Shown one piece after another: positions 21,064-31,304 of a DNA stretch of 64,000 nucleotides (position 1 is its first letter; every line of letters starts with the position of its first letter). The stretch is from Fulvia fulva (Eukaryota > Ascomycota > Dothideomycetes > Mycosphaerellales > Mycosphaerellaceae). The stretch lies in NCBI RefSeq assembly GCF_020509005.1, contig NC_063019.1:3472001-3536000 (forward strand). The letters are read 5' to 3'. Below the pieces are notes generated by a model. The model did not search any database and was not told the DNA's origin. It saw nothing but the letters and a program-made list of their open reading frames with translations. The translations under genes and the position numbers were made by a program.

Positions 21064-21360
21064 ATGCAATCCACATTGCCACTTCTTGACCATTGCAACA
21101 ATGGCCGGTAAGTCATTCCCAACATCTTCTTTGTCAACAATCTCGTAAGGCATCGCCTTTATCATACGCATCATTGGGTGGCAGGGCGGAAGGGCGGCTG
21201 GGCGGCTGGGCGGCAGGTCTGATACTTGGGGAGGCAATCTGCATTCATCGGGAAATCAAAAGCATGTACTACCTAATGCGAACACATCTTCATCATTTCT
21301 ACTCCTTTTCTCTCCCATCACAATCTTTCAAAATCTCAGGTGGACTGCTCAGAGTTGCGC
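21064..21360. other. Intergenic, short GGGCGGCT direct repeats
   Basis: No gene. At about 21180-21212 the sequence repeats GGCGG/GGGCGGCT several times in a row (a G-rich strand of four or more short G runs). Otherwise featureless. Confidence 0.35.
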
Positions 21361-21684
21361 CTATCCTTGCATGAACGCTCCATAAGTAATGATCCCCGGC
21401 AAGCATTTGTATCTCTCACACAACCACTTTTCCTTCACCTTTGAAAAGTCGAATGAGCCCACACTCTCTCTCACCACTCCCGTCGGTATGCCATTCGACT
21501 TGAAGTTGACGAAAGCATTGGCTCTGTCGCCACTACCATTGACAGTGACGTGAACATCGATAACTCGGAGAAAGTGCTCGGGATGTTTCGATGTATGTGC
21601 CTCGAAGAGAGCGAGGAATTCGTCGAGACATGAACGCCTAGGCCAGCCCGTAAACGTCGGTTCTAAGATTGCGTCCGGAGTCAT
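21361..21684 (-). CDS. Small NTF2/SnoaL-like protein (possible)
   Basis: A single frame of 107 residues on the minus strand. The pattern LDEFLALFEAH...HFLRVIDVHVTVNG...ANAFVNFKSNGIPTGVVRES with a late WLCERYKCLPG resembles the compact alpha-plus-beta fold of NTF2-like or SnoaL-like proteins that are abundant and poorly characterised in ascomycetes. It is shorter than usual for that fold (about 120-140 residues), so an additional 5' exon may be missing or the gene may be reduced. There is no signal peptide. No function can be assigned. The neighbouring genes give no clue. Confidence 0.45.
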   Translation of the reverse strand: MTPDAILEPTFTGWPRRSCLDEFLALFEAHTSKHPEHFLRVIDVHVTVNGSGDRANAFVNFKSNGIPTGVVRESVGSFDFSKVKEKWLCERYKCLPGIITYGAFMQG

Positions 21685-22031
21685 AAGGTTCTATGTTTGA
21701 GATGAGTCAAAGTCGCGGGCATTGAGTGCTTGGACTATGGTATGGATTGAGTTGGTTATGTGGGAATGTGGTGAGTTCGGCTCGTATTGTGGTGATGGTA
21801 GAGGGTCCGATTGGGTGGGAAGGATGACTCCATTGCAAAGCGAGTCGCATTCCATCATCATTGTAATGGTAGTTTGATATGAACGTGTGGGCGATAAACT
21901 TCCGTCTGTGAGTATGAGGTACAGCTCTTGGTAAGCAGTGCGGCTGAAGTCTCAGCTGCCAAGCCTTGCCTCATGATGCTTGCATAATGTTGTGCAGTTG
22001 GTGCAAGATGCGTGTGCATAGCTTGTGCGTC
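21685..22031. other. Intergenic, nothing recognised
   Basis: About 350 bp between two minus-strand genes. It should contain the promoter of the small NTF2-like gene and the 3' end of the F-box gene. No element could be singled out. Confidence 0.4.
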
Positions 22032-23344
22032 TTAATTCTTCCTGAATAGCCCTGCTCGTACTCCCTCGAAACGTATGGAGGATATTTTCCAGCGCAGCTT
22101 GCTCTTCCTTACTTCCTCCAGCTTCTCCTCGTGGTCTTGGAAATGCTCCTGCACAGTCTCACGGAGCCACCGCTGCTGCAGAAGGGCCTGGGTATCGATG
22201 TATGGTCCTGCTGTCCCAGTTGCCCTGTGCCGACGACGAGTCACAATATTGTCGTCCAGGACGATGATGCCCAGAGGCAGATGCGGAACGCGTGGTCGTG
22301 CAAGTCCTTGCCGAAGGTCTGCGAACATATCTAGTTGCACATTGACCGCGCCACCTCTTGTAGTAGCGATGCGGACTCTGGTATATGGAATGCCGGCCAG
22401 GCCACCTAGACGGCGTGTTACCATATAACCCATCGGGATATCCTTGGCGGCGTGGCCTAAAGCGACTAAGTCGATCAGGTCCTGGACGGCAAGGTATAAG
22501 TCGAAGCCGTTGCCACCGAATCTAGACCATCGAAGAAGCAAGTATGCATGATTCTTCGTCTCGTCTGCGCAGCCTTTGTGGAAAGCCAAGCGCTTCTTTG
22601 AGATATGGGCGCGATATTGCATGGCGAGCACGACATTATTGCCCACCTTGCGACCGTAGCAAGTCACGTCCTTGTAGATTGGCATTGTGGGCTCTGTACT
22701 AAAGTCTCGCGGATGGTCGGCTATGCAGCAGATGTGATGAGCTACAGTGAATTTCTCAAGACTTTCGTAATGGGCCAGCTGCTCGAGTCCAGCAGCACCT
22801 CGGGCGACCAGTTGTACCGCACCGACAGGAGGACCACCTGTGGCACCTAGTGGAAGCCGATATCGTGCCTTACAGGCGCATGTTTCCTTCCAGAGTTTGG
22901 CACCCTCAACTTTCGATGGCTTCGGCTGGCAGATGTGAAGAATGATGTGTTGGTGGCAGTAGATCGCATAGCCTTTTGGCAGGTCCCTGAGTAGTAGCTG
23001 GAGGAACTCGCGCTTCTCATCACGTCGCTTGTAGTCACGTCGCATGGCTTCGGGTATGTTTGGTCGCAACAGGTAGAGCTCTGGAAGGTATCTGGTTTCC
23101 TGGCTGAAAGATCTGCGGCCGAGCCTGGGTCGTGTGTCAGCATTCGTTGCACATGTGTTCGGACAGAGACTCATTCTACTTACACTTGAAAACTCTTGCC
23201 GCCGATGATATGGAACATCCGATGACATGTCAGCACCAGTGCGGCTTCCGCAGGTGTTGACGAATAGTCTCTTGCGATTCTCTGGATGAGCTCTGTAGGT
23301 AGTGAGAAGATAGACATATCGCCTGTTGTTGCCGCGACACTCAT
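22032..23344 (-). CDS. F-box-type protein of 417 residues
   Basis: Two exons (23344-23184 and 23124-22032) separated by a 59-bp GT-AG intron, total 417 residues. The chosen start (ATG at 23344, MSVAATTGDMSIFSLP) is preferred over the longer frame reading through the intron. It exposes an F-box-like helix pair, FSLPTELIQRIARDYSST followed by EAALVLTCHRMFHIIGG, at residues about 12-48. F-box domains recruit substrates to SCF ubiquitin ligases through Skp1. The remaining 360 residues are rich in basic and aromatic residues and show no leucine-rich or WD repeats that I can identify, so the substrate-binding part is unknown. This kind of protein is expanded in filamentous ascomycetes. Divergently transcribed from the broken F-box-like gene 295 bp away. 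Confidence 0.6.
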
Positions 23345-23639
23345 GCAGTTCCAATGTCACTCCGCTATCCGACTTTTATGGAGTAAGCATGGACGACCAG
23401 TTGTGAAGGAAATATCGAAGTGTGCCGTGAAGAGTGCCGTTCACTCACTGACCGGCAACTTCCGCCAGACTTTCGCTCGCGAAGCCTGCCGCCTCCCGAG
23501 GTTCCTCGAGTTCACAGAGCCAAAGTATCGCTAGTCCACAGCGTTTCAATACATCGACAAAGCCACCTCATCTCAATGTGATAGCGCCGTCGTCACTACC
23601 TGCGCCTACAGACGCAGACGCCACTGCGCCCAGCCCAGC

Positions 23640-24192
23640 ATGGCGACCCCAACCAACTGCAAGATGACCTTCTTTGACCTCCCTCGTGAGTTACGCGACA
23701 GTGTCTACGAGTGCGGCGCCCAGTACATCCTCGCCACGCGCTTCCTGCTGACACCCTCCCAGATTCACCTTCACCCGCACCGTCGACCTCGCCCTTTCAC
23801 GCCCAATCACACGCTACAGCAACGGCTCTCTCCTCCTCACCTCGTGCCAATCCCACAACGAGACCGCCAAGCTCTACTACGCCCGCACTATCTTCTACGC
23901 GACCAACGTCGACAAACTCTTCAACTGGATTACCGCGTTGCCAGACAAGTATGTCACTGCCATCAAGAACATCCGCTGTACCTGGCCGGCGGCGTGGATC
24001 CTCTAGAAGCTGTGGGAGGAAGAGAAGCACCGGGATTTGGCCCTGATGTTGGCGGAGAAGGGAGTGTTGAAGGAGTGGAGCAACATCACTGGCAAGTGGG
24101 TGGTCGCGGAGGAGTGGAAGGCTCCAGAGGATAAGTTTTGTGAGGCGGAGTCGCGGCGGGAGCGTGGAAGGCAGATTCTTGCTATACCGTAG
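23640..24192 (+). pseudogene. Broken F-box/2EXR-like gene
   Basis: The start region reads MTFFDLPRELRDSVYE, a typical opening of fungal F-box-like (2EXR-type) proteins. Shortly after, at about 23755-23770, the coding signal moves into another frame: FTFTRTVDLALSRPITRYS, then AKLYYARTIFYATNVDKLFNW and VTAIKNIRCTWPAAWIL. An in-frame TAG at about 24004-24006 interrupts it, and the same frame goes on as KLWEEEKHRDLALMLAEKG to a stop at 24190-24192. I found no GT-AG intron that would remove the frame change and the stop together. I therefore read it as a recently broken copy, or less likely as a gene with an unusual intron or sequence errors. No function follows. Confidence 0.6.
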
Positions 24193-24668
24193 GTGCGGAT
24201 GGAGGACTTGCTCGCACCGTCTGTCGAGGATCCTGGAGAACGTGTTGCTGTGGGTCGAACAAGAACATCCAGTGGTAGTCAAGAACCGCCTGAACAGGGC
24301 AACGTCCTGCGCCTGGACACCTCGGATTTCAAGGCGCGTGTAAGCTCGCAACAATGATAGGGAAAGGAAACGCCAAAGAATGGCCACGGCAGCACAGTAT
24401 ATGCATTCGATAGCAACGAGCGCTATCCCAAAATATCATACAACACGGCATCCCAAGAGCTAATCTCCCGTGCACAAATGCGCCTTGTACATCACACGCC
24501 AAATCCTTCCTAGAAGTGTGCACTTTTTTCGGTCCCGTGGGGTTATCTCATCTACCGTCATCAAACGCCAACGCTATGCCTTTAGTGAGAGTCTTGAAGC
24601 TCATTCCCCATCTAGAACACCAAACCCCAATCGCGATAACCCATGTCCATCATTCCCGTCGCCGCGCT
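24193..24668. other. Intergenic, 3' side of pyrABCN
   Basis: About 480 bp without a supported gene, between the broken F-box-like gene and the stop codon of the pyrimidine enzyme. It should hold the 3' untranslated region of the latter. Confidence 0.45.
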
Positions 24669-27600
24669 TTACGGCGCCATGACCAGCGCAAGCAACGCCA
24701 TTCTCACAAACATACCATACTTCATCTGTCTGAAATACGCCGCTCTCGGGTCGTCGTCAACCTCTGGAGAAAGCTCCATGTTACGAGGAAGTGGGTGCAT
24801 GACGATCATATTCTTCTTCGCATCACGGAGAGTCTTCGAGCTGACGACGAGCTCGTCCTTGACTTCCTCGTAGACCGAAAGATCCTCGAATCGCTCCTTC
24901 TGCACGCGAGTGCAGTAGAGGACATCAGTGTTGGCGATGATGTCGGGTGTGAGACGGTCGGATTCAAGGCCGAGCTGACCACGCGCCTGGAGCGACTCGC
25001 GAACCTTCTTAGGGAGGGCGAGTTGTGGGTGTGCGGCAAGCTGGACGGTCACGTTGTAGTGTCGGAGGACTTCGCAGAGAGAGTGGACGGTGCGGCCGTA
25101 CTTGAGATCACCTGTGAAGGTGATGGTGAGGCCATTGACGGTACCAAGTTCTTCGCGCATAGTGAAGAGGTCGAGGAATGCCTGTGTGGGGTGCTCGCGA
25201 GAGCCGTTGCCGGCGTTGATGACTGGATGGTCTGAGTACTTAGCGGCAATGTCGGCGGAGTCGTTGTCTGGGTGTCGAAGGACGATGGCGTCGCCGTACT
25301 GGTCGAGGGTACGAATGGTGTCCTCGAGCGACTCGCCCTTCTTTGTGCTTGAGTGCGCCTCGTTGATCATGATAGTTTGACCGCCAAGACGCTTCATGGC
25401 AGCATCGAAAGACGCCGAAGTTCTGGTCGAAGGCTCGAAGAACATTTCGCAGAGGACACGACCCTTCAGGATATCAAGGCAGCCGTCACGCTCTACGCCT
25501 AGACGCATCTCAGCAGCAACAGTGAAAAGCAGGTGCAAATCCTCTTTCGTGAACTGCTTGACAGAGACGACATCCTTGCCCTTGAGCGACGATCTCTTGA
25601 GAAGATCGTGAAGAGGCTCAAGAAGAGCTTGCTGTGGCTGTGGCACGACAGGTGGCGCTGTCGAGACTTCAGCAAACTCTTGGTAGTCGACCTTGCTGAT
25701 GCTGAAGTCGTAGTTCCTGGCGATACCCTCGATCAAGATCTTGGCGATCTTTACGTTGGTGACGAGCGGTGTCTGGAAGTCAACAGCCATACGACGAGTT
25801 CGGTAACCCTTACTCATGTAGTTGGCTGGACGTCTGTACTTGTTGTTTGATGGCAAGTTGATGTAAAGGTCAATCAGGTTGTTAGCCAGAGCGTGGGTCA
25901 GCGAGTATTCCTCACGCTGGTCTTCCTTGTCGCCGAGAGCCTCCAAGAACTGAACGGGAATGTTGTTCTCCTCGAGGAAGTCGGCGGTACCAGCAGTGGC
26001 GTAAAGCTTGTAGCCGAGCTTGTGCAAAGTCTCTACTGGCTTAAGCATCTCCATCTTGTCTTTAAATGATCCAATAGAGAGCAAGATGTTCTTCTTTGGC
26101 AGCTTGAAGCCGGTCGAGATAAGACCCTTCATGTATGCCTCGTACTTGGTGCGACCGAAGCAAGCGACTTCACCAGTAGATGCCATCTCCACACCCATGA
26201 CAGGGTCGGCGCCCTGGAGGCGAGAGAAAGAGAATTGGGGCACCTTGACAGCGACGTAGTCCGGCTGGACTGTCAAAGGTGGGTAGGCGCGTACTGCCAG
26301 GCCAGTCATCGCCTTGGTAGCCATCTCGATTAGGTCGAGACCCATGACCTTGGAAACGAACGGGAAAGATCGCGAGGCACGAACGTTGCACTCGATGACC
26401 TTGATGTCGTTGTCCTTGGCGATGAATTGAATGTTGTAAGGACCGGTGATGTTCAATGCCTCACCAATCTTGCGTGTGGCATCTTCAATCTTGCGGATGG
26501 TTTCTGAAAGTATGTCAGCTTGAGGCTCGGCGCAAGAGAAATGGTTCTGCATACCTGGGTCGAGATCCTGGGGTGGCAGAATGAGGGTGGCATCTCCAGA
26601 GTGCACACCGGCATTTTCAACGTGCTCCGAGATGAAGTGACCGATCATGGTGCCGTTACGAGCGACAGCGTCCATCTGCAGAAGAGAGAATCGTTAGCTG
26701 CTTTCCGACCAAGCATATATACTTGGCAGAACTTACCTCAATCTCCTTTGCGTTCTCAATGTACTTGGTAACGACAACTGGGTGGTCCTTCGACACCTCG
26801 GCAGCTTGGTCCAAGTAGTTCTTGAGATCGTGCTCCGAGTAGACAGTGTTCATCGCCGCGCCAGAGAGCACATACGATGGTCGCACGAGCACTGGGTACT
26901 TGACTCTCCTGCAGAATTCCTTAGCCTCTTCAGTGCTGGTCAACTCCTTCCATTGCGGCTGGTCGACATCCAGTCTGTCGAGCATACGGGAGAACTTGTA
27001 GCGGTTCTCGGCTGTATCAATCATTTCCGGTGATGTGCCCAGGATCTTAACGTTGGACCTGTACAGCGGAAGTGAAATGTTGTTCGGCACTTGACCACCC
27101 ATGGACAGGATGACACCGCTGGAGTTCTCCATCGAATATATATCCATCACTAGAGCGTGTTAGCTGGCAGTCCACGAAGATTCAGACCTTATACTTGCCG
27201 GTTTCCAAAGTGATACTGCGAAGATGTTAGCAAAAGTCTCGAAGCATATCATGGCTGTCACTCACTTCTCGAAGTAAAGACGATCGGCCTCGTCGTAGTC
27301 GGTGGACACTTGAACCTGTTAGCAATCACGAGAGAAACGACCAATCGCAGGCGACTTACCAGTCTCGGGATTGTAGTTCACCATGACCTCGAAGAATATG
27401 TTAGTGAAGTCCACAGCAATGAGTCGGCAACGCCACTCACAGTCTTGTACCCATTGGCTCGAAGCGTGCGAACAGCGCGTACCGAACACCAGTCGAACTC
27501 AACGGACGAACCGATCCGGTAGACGCCAGAGCCGAGGACCATGACACCACGATCGTTGAAGTCAACATCATGCTCTGTGCCGTTGTATGTCGTGTAGAGG

Positions 27601-30600
27601 TAGTTAGTATACGCCGGGAACTCCGCCGCAACGGTATCGATCTGCTTCACCACGGGCATAATCTTGTGCTCCAGCCTAGCACGTCTGACATGGGGCTCAT
27701 TACTGCTCCAGAAAGTCGCCAGCTGCTTATCCGAGAATCCCAGCTCCTTCGCACGCCTGAAGAGCACCGGCGTAATGCTATCAACATCATACGTCGTCAT
27801 CTCCTTAGCAAAGTTGCTGAGCCCCTTAAGCTTGCGGAGAAACCACTTGTCGATCTTGGTCAATTCCCAGATTTTCTCGACCGAGTAGCCGCTATGCATA
27901 GCGTTGGCGAGGGCGAACATGCGCTGGTCGGACGGGGTTTGGAGCTCGGTGTCGATGTCGATGGACATGAGGGCGGGACGCTCGCTGAAGCCGTCGTTGC
28001 TTGGGTCGACGGATCGGATGGCTTTTTGGATTGCTTCTTCGAAGGAGCGACCGATGGCCATGACTTCGCCGACACTTTTCATGGAGGAGCCGAGGAGGGT
28101 GGAGACTCGGGTGAACTTCTTGAGATCCCAGCGTGGGATCTTGACAACGACGTAGTCGAGAGATGGCTCGAAGCAGGCCACTGTCTTCTTGGTGACTGTG
28201 TTCTTGATCTCGTTAAGTGGGATGTTCAGACCCAGCTTGGCGGCAATGAATGCGAGTGGGTAACCAGTAGCCTTCGACGCCAGCGCCGAGGATCTGGAAA
28301 GACGTGCGTTGACTTCGATGATGCAGTACTCCCTGCTGTCTGGGTTGAGTGCATACTGGATGTTGCACTCGCCGACCACACCCAAGTGGCGAATGACGCG
28401 CACTGCCGTCGTCCGCAGCATGTTGTAGTCCTCATCTGACAGTGTCTGCGACGGTGCAACGACAATCGAGTCACCAGTATGAATGCCGAGAGGATCGAAG
28501 TTCTCCATGTTGCACACTGTGATGCAGTTGTCTTGTGCATCACGGACGACTTCGTATTCGATCTCCTTCCAGCCTTTCATACTGCGCTCGACAAGCACCT
28601 GTGGGCTGGCAGCGAATGCCTTGTGGCAGAGATCGACAAGCTCTTCCTTGTTAGAGGCGAAACCACTGCCAAGACCACCAAGGGCATATGCAGCGCGGAC
28701 AATAACTGGGTAGCCGATACCCTCGACAGCGTCAAGCGCTTCCTGCATATTGTTTGCAGACTTGGAGTTGGCGCATGGGGCACCAATCGAGTCCATGCTT
28801 CGTGCGAAGAGCTCACGGTCCTCAGTAGTGATGATAGTATCGATCGGCGTACCGAGAACCTTGACGCCGAGACCTTCGAACTCGTCCTTCAACTGGATAC
28901 CGACTTGGAGGGCAGTCTGACCACCGAACGTGCAGTAGATGGCATCTGGTCGCTCTTGCTTGATGACCTTGCGCACGAAGTCGGCGTTGACGGGCAGGAA
29001 GTACACCTTGTCTGCAAGTCCCTTCGAAGTCTGGATAGTAGCAATGTTCGGGTTGATGAGAATGGTGTAGATGCCCTCCTCTTTGAGTGCCTTGATGGCT
29101 TGACTTCCAGAGTAGTCGAATTCTCCAGCCTGGCCAATGCTGAGGCCACCGCTTCCAAGCACAAGCACCTTCTTCGGGCTGAGCTTTGGCTTGAGGGCTG
29201 CGTTTTCGGCGGCATCTCCACCTGGGAATGCAACAGGCTGCTGCATGTGCTTGCTGTCCTTGAGGACGTCCGTGATTGTGTTGATGAACACGTCGAACAG
29301 GAACTCGGTGTCGCGTGGACCTGGTGCACTCTCTGGGTGGAACTGCACACTGAAGTATGGTCGGTTGTGTGCACGTATACCCTCGTTGCTGCCATCGTTG
29401 GCGTTGACGAAAAGCTCGCTCCAGCCTTGAGGCAGAGTCTCTGCGTTGACTGCATAACCGTGGTTCTGCGATGTGATGTAGCACTTCCCAGAGAGCAAGT
29501 TGGTCGCTGGGATGTTGTGTCCGCGGTTACCGAACTTCATCTTCAGGGTGTCTGCACCTGCTGCGCGGGCAAGAAGTTGGTGTCCCAAGCAGATACCGAA
29601 GATTGGCACTCGCGCTTCCTCGATTGTCTTCTGAATGTTCTTGACCGTGTTCTGCATCATCGCTGGGTCACCAGGACCGTTCGAGATGAAGAGACCGTCG
29701 TACTCTTTTCCAGCCAGCGAAGGGAAGTCGTAATCCCATGGCACAACCTCCGCCTCAACACCTCTTGTCACCAAGCAGCGCAGCTGGTTGTACTTGAGAC
29801 CAACATCGACGACGAGAACACGCACGGGACGACCTGACGGATGACGCAACGCATTGGACGCACTTGGAGAATAGATCTTTGGTTGTGATGTTGATACTGG
29901 AACACGAATCAGATTCTGACTCTGGGCTAAAGCTACGTGCTATGAGTGGCAAGGCAGGCTTACCGTCGGCCACCAAGTTTCTGGTGTTTGGGTTGTAAAA
30001 GTCGATCTCTTCGTAGACTGCCACCTCTTGGGATCTGCCAAAGTATCCATTGGCGCCATTGGCGCCGTTCTGGCCATTTGGCACCAACGCGTCGTTAACA
30101 GCGTGGAGGTTCGACAGACCTGGTGTGGATGGTGCTGTAGTGCCACTGGGTGTTGCAAAGCCGCTGGCGGATACTGCGCCATTCGTCAATGTCTTGGTGC
30201 CCGTCTGCATGAGCAGTCGGCCCAGCATGCTTCCCTGCTCTCTGATCTTCTTGGTCAGGGCTCGTGTATCGACACCGCAAATGGCGGGCACATTCTGCTC
30301 TTTCAGCCAGTCTCCGAGTGAAGAGGTGGCAAGGTGGTGGGAGTAGTCCTCTCCTTCTCCAGCGTACGAGGCCACGACCAGACCTGCGATGTGAATCTCC
30401 TTGGCCTCGAAGTGAGCGGGCAGATCTTGCAGGATGGCATCTCTGTCTTCCCGCGAAGGCACACCGTAGTTGCCGACAAGTGGAAATGTGATGACGAGGA
30501 TCTGGCCTCGGTATGAAGGGTCAGTGATAGATTCTGGGTAGCCGACCATACCAGTCTGGAAGACCAGCTCGCCGGCGACGCTGCGATGAGCACCGAAGCT

Positions 30601-30696
30601 GCGGCCCTCAGCGAAGCGAATGGCTTGGGTGCCATTCTGGACTTCGAGAGCCATTTGGCTCCACAAGCTCTCTCTCTTCTCCTCTTGGGCGGCCAT
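24669..30696 (-). CDS. pyrABCN: Carbamoyl-phosphate synthase / aspartate carbamoyltransferase fusion (CAD-like, pyrABCN/URA2 type)
   Basis: Eight exons (30696-29964, 29896-27441, 27387-27360, 27308-27266, 27215-27199, 27149-26737, 26675-26555, 26503-24669) give 1,881 residues catalysing the first two steps of UMP synthesis in the cytosol. Residues 1-460 are the glutaminase subunit, with Cys347 in GICLGHQLL and His431/Glu433 in QFHPES. About 490-1560 is the ATP-grasp synthetase pair plus the regulatory MGS-like domain. The last 300 residues are the carbamoyltransferase, with [10 protein letters not shown] and HPTQAFLDL. Between them, where fungal homologues (about 2,200-2,250 residues) carry an inactive dihydroorotase-like domain of some 340 residues, there is only a short Pro/Gln-rich linker, within one uninterrupted exon. 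Exons 3-5 are tiny (28, 43, 17 bp). The intron at 27150-27198 is spliced GC-AG (donor GCAAGT). The first ATG has a strong GAGATGG context. Confidence 0.93.
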
Positions 30697-31304
30697 CTCC
30701 AAGAGTCTCTCTGTGCGTATCGACAAGTTGAGAGGAGGAGAGAAGAAGAGGAAGAAAGACAGTCTTTTGCGAAGCCAAAACTTCTTCCGCTCGGTATCGA
30801 TTAAGGTTTAGCGTGGGCTTGCGCAGATCGCGAACCTGCATCTCTCTTGGCAATGGCATTTTGACGCGTTCCAGGAAAGCGCGATGATCTTGCATCGCGA
30901 AGGTCTATGTACAAAGCATGTGCTCTCTCACTAATCTCTGCGCGTCCAATGCTATCTTCAGCTGACACGTGCTCTCGAATTGACATCTTCATCCTCACGA
31001 CCTGGTCTTTGCACGATCTGCAACACCACACCCATGAGACATTGCCGAGTCACATGTGACGAAAATCGCCGATGATCGATACACACCGACTTCAGCACGG
31101 TCTGGCGATCGTTTCAAGGCATTGAGCACGTGAGTCACGGTGCGGACGTAGAACGTGCTGTACGTACGGAGGGATAGCAGACCATACGAATGTAGGTCAC
31201 GAGCACCTCGTCGATGGGTAAGAACGTGCCGTCCGTAGTTCAGAGTGTACGTAAGGATATAAAGACATGCCACCGAGCATCAATCTACCTCAAGGCAGCT
31301 GCGC
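30697..31304. other. Promoter region of pyrABCN
   Basis: The 600 bp between the start of pyrABCN and the stop of the MFS gene. No gene. It contains a pyrimidine-rich leader on the minus strand just upstream of 30696 and the composite site at 31127-31137 described separately. Confidence 0.5.
31127..31137. promoter_or_regulatory. Overlapping CACGTG and TGAGTCA sites
   Basis: CACGTGAGTCA combines an E-box (CACGTG, 31127-31132, bHLH proteins) with a perfect Gcn4/CpcA-type site (TGAGTCA, 31131-31137), about 430 bp upstream of the pyrABCN start. Cross-pathway control of nucleotide synthesis by this factor is known in fungi, so the location makes sense; binding itself is inference. Confidence 0.4.

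Noticed and set aside
28479..29837. 452-codon plus-strand frame opposite pyrABCN exon 2
   Set aside because: It is the antisense shadow of a strongly conserved enzyme; the minus-strand reading explains every codon. Similar shadows occur at 24516-25235 and 27570-28439.
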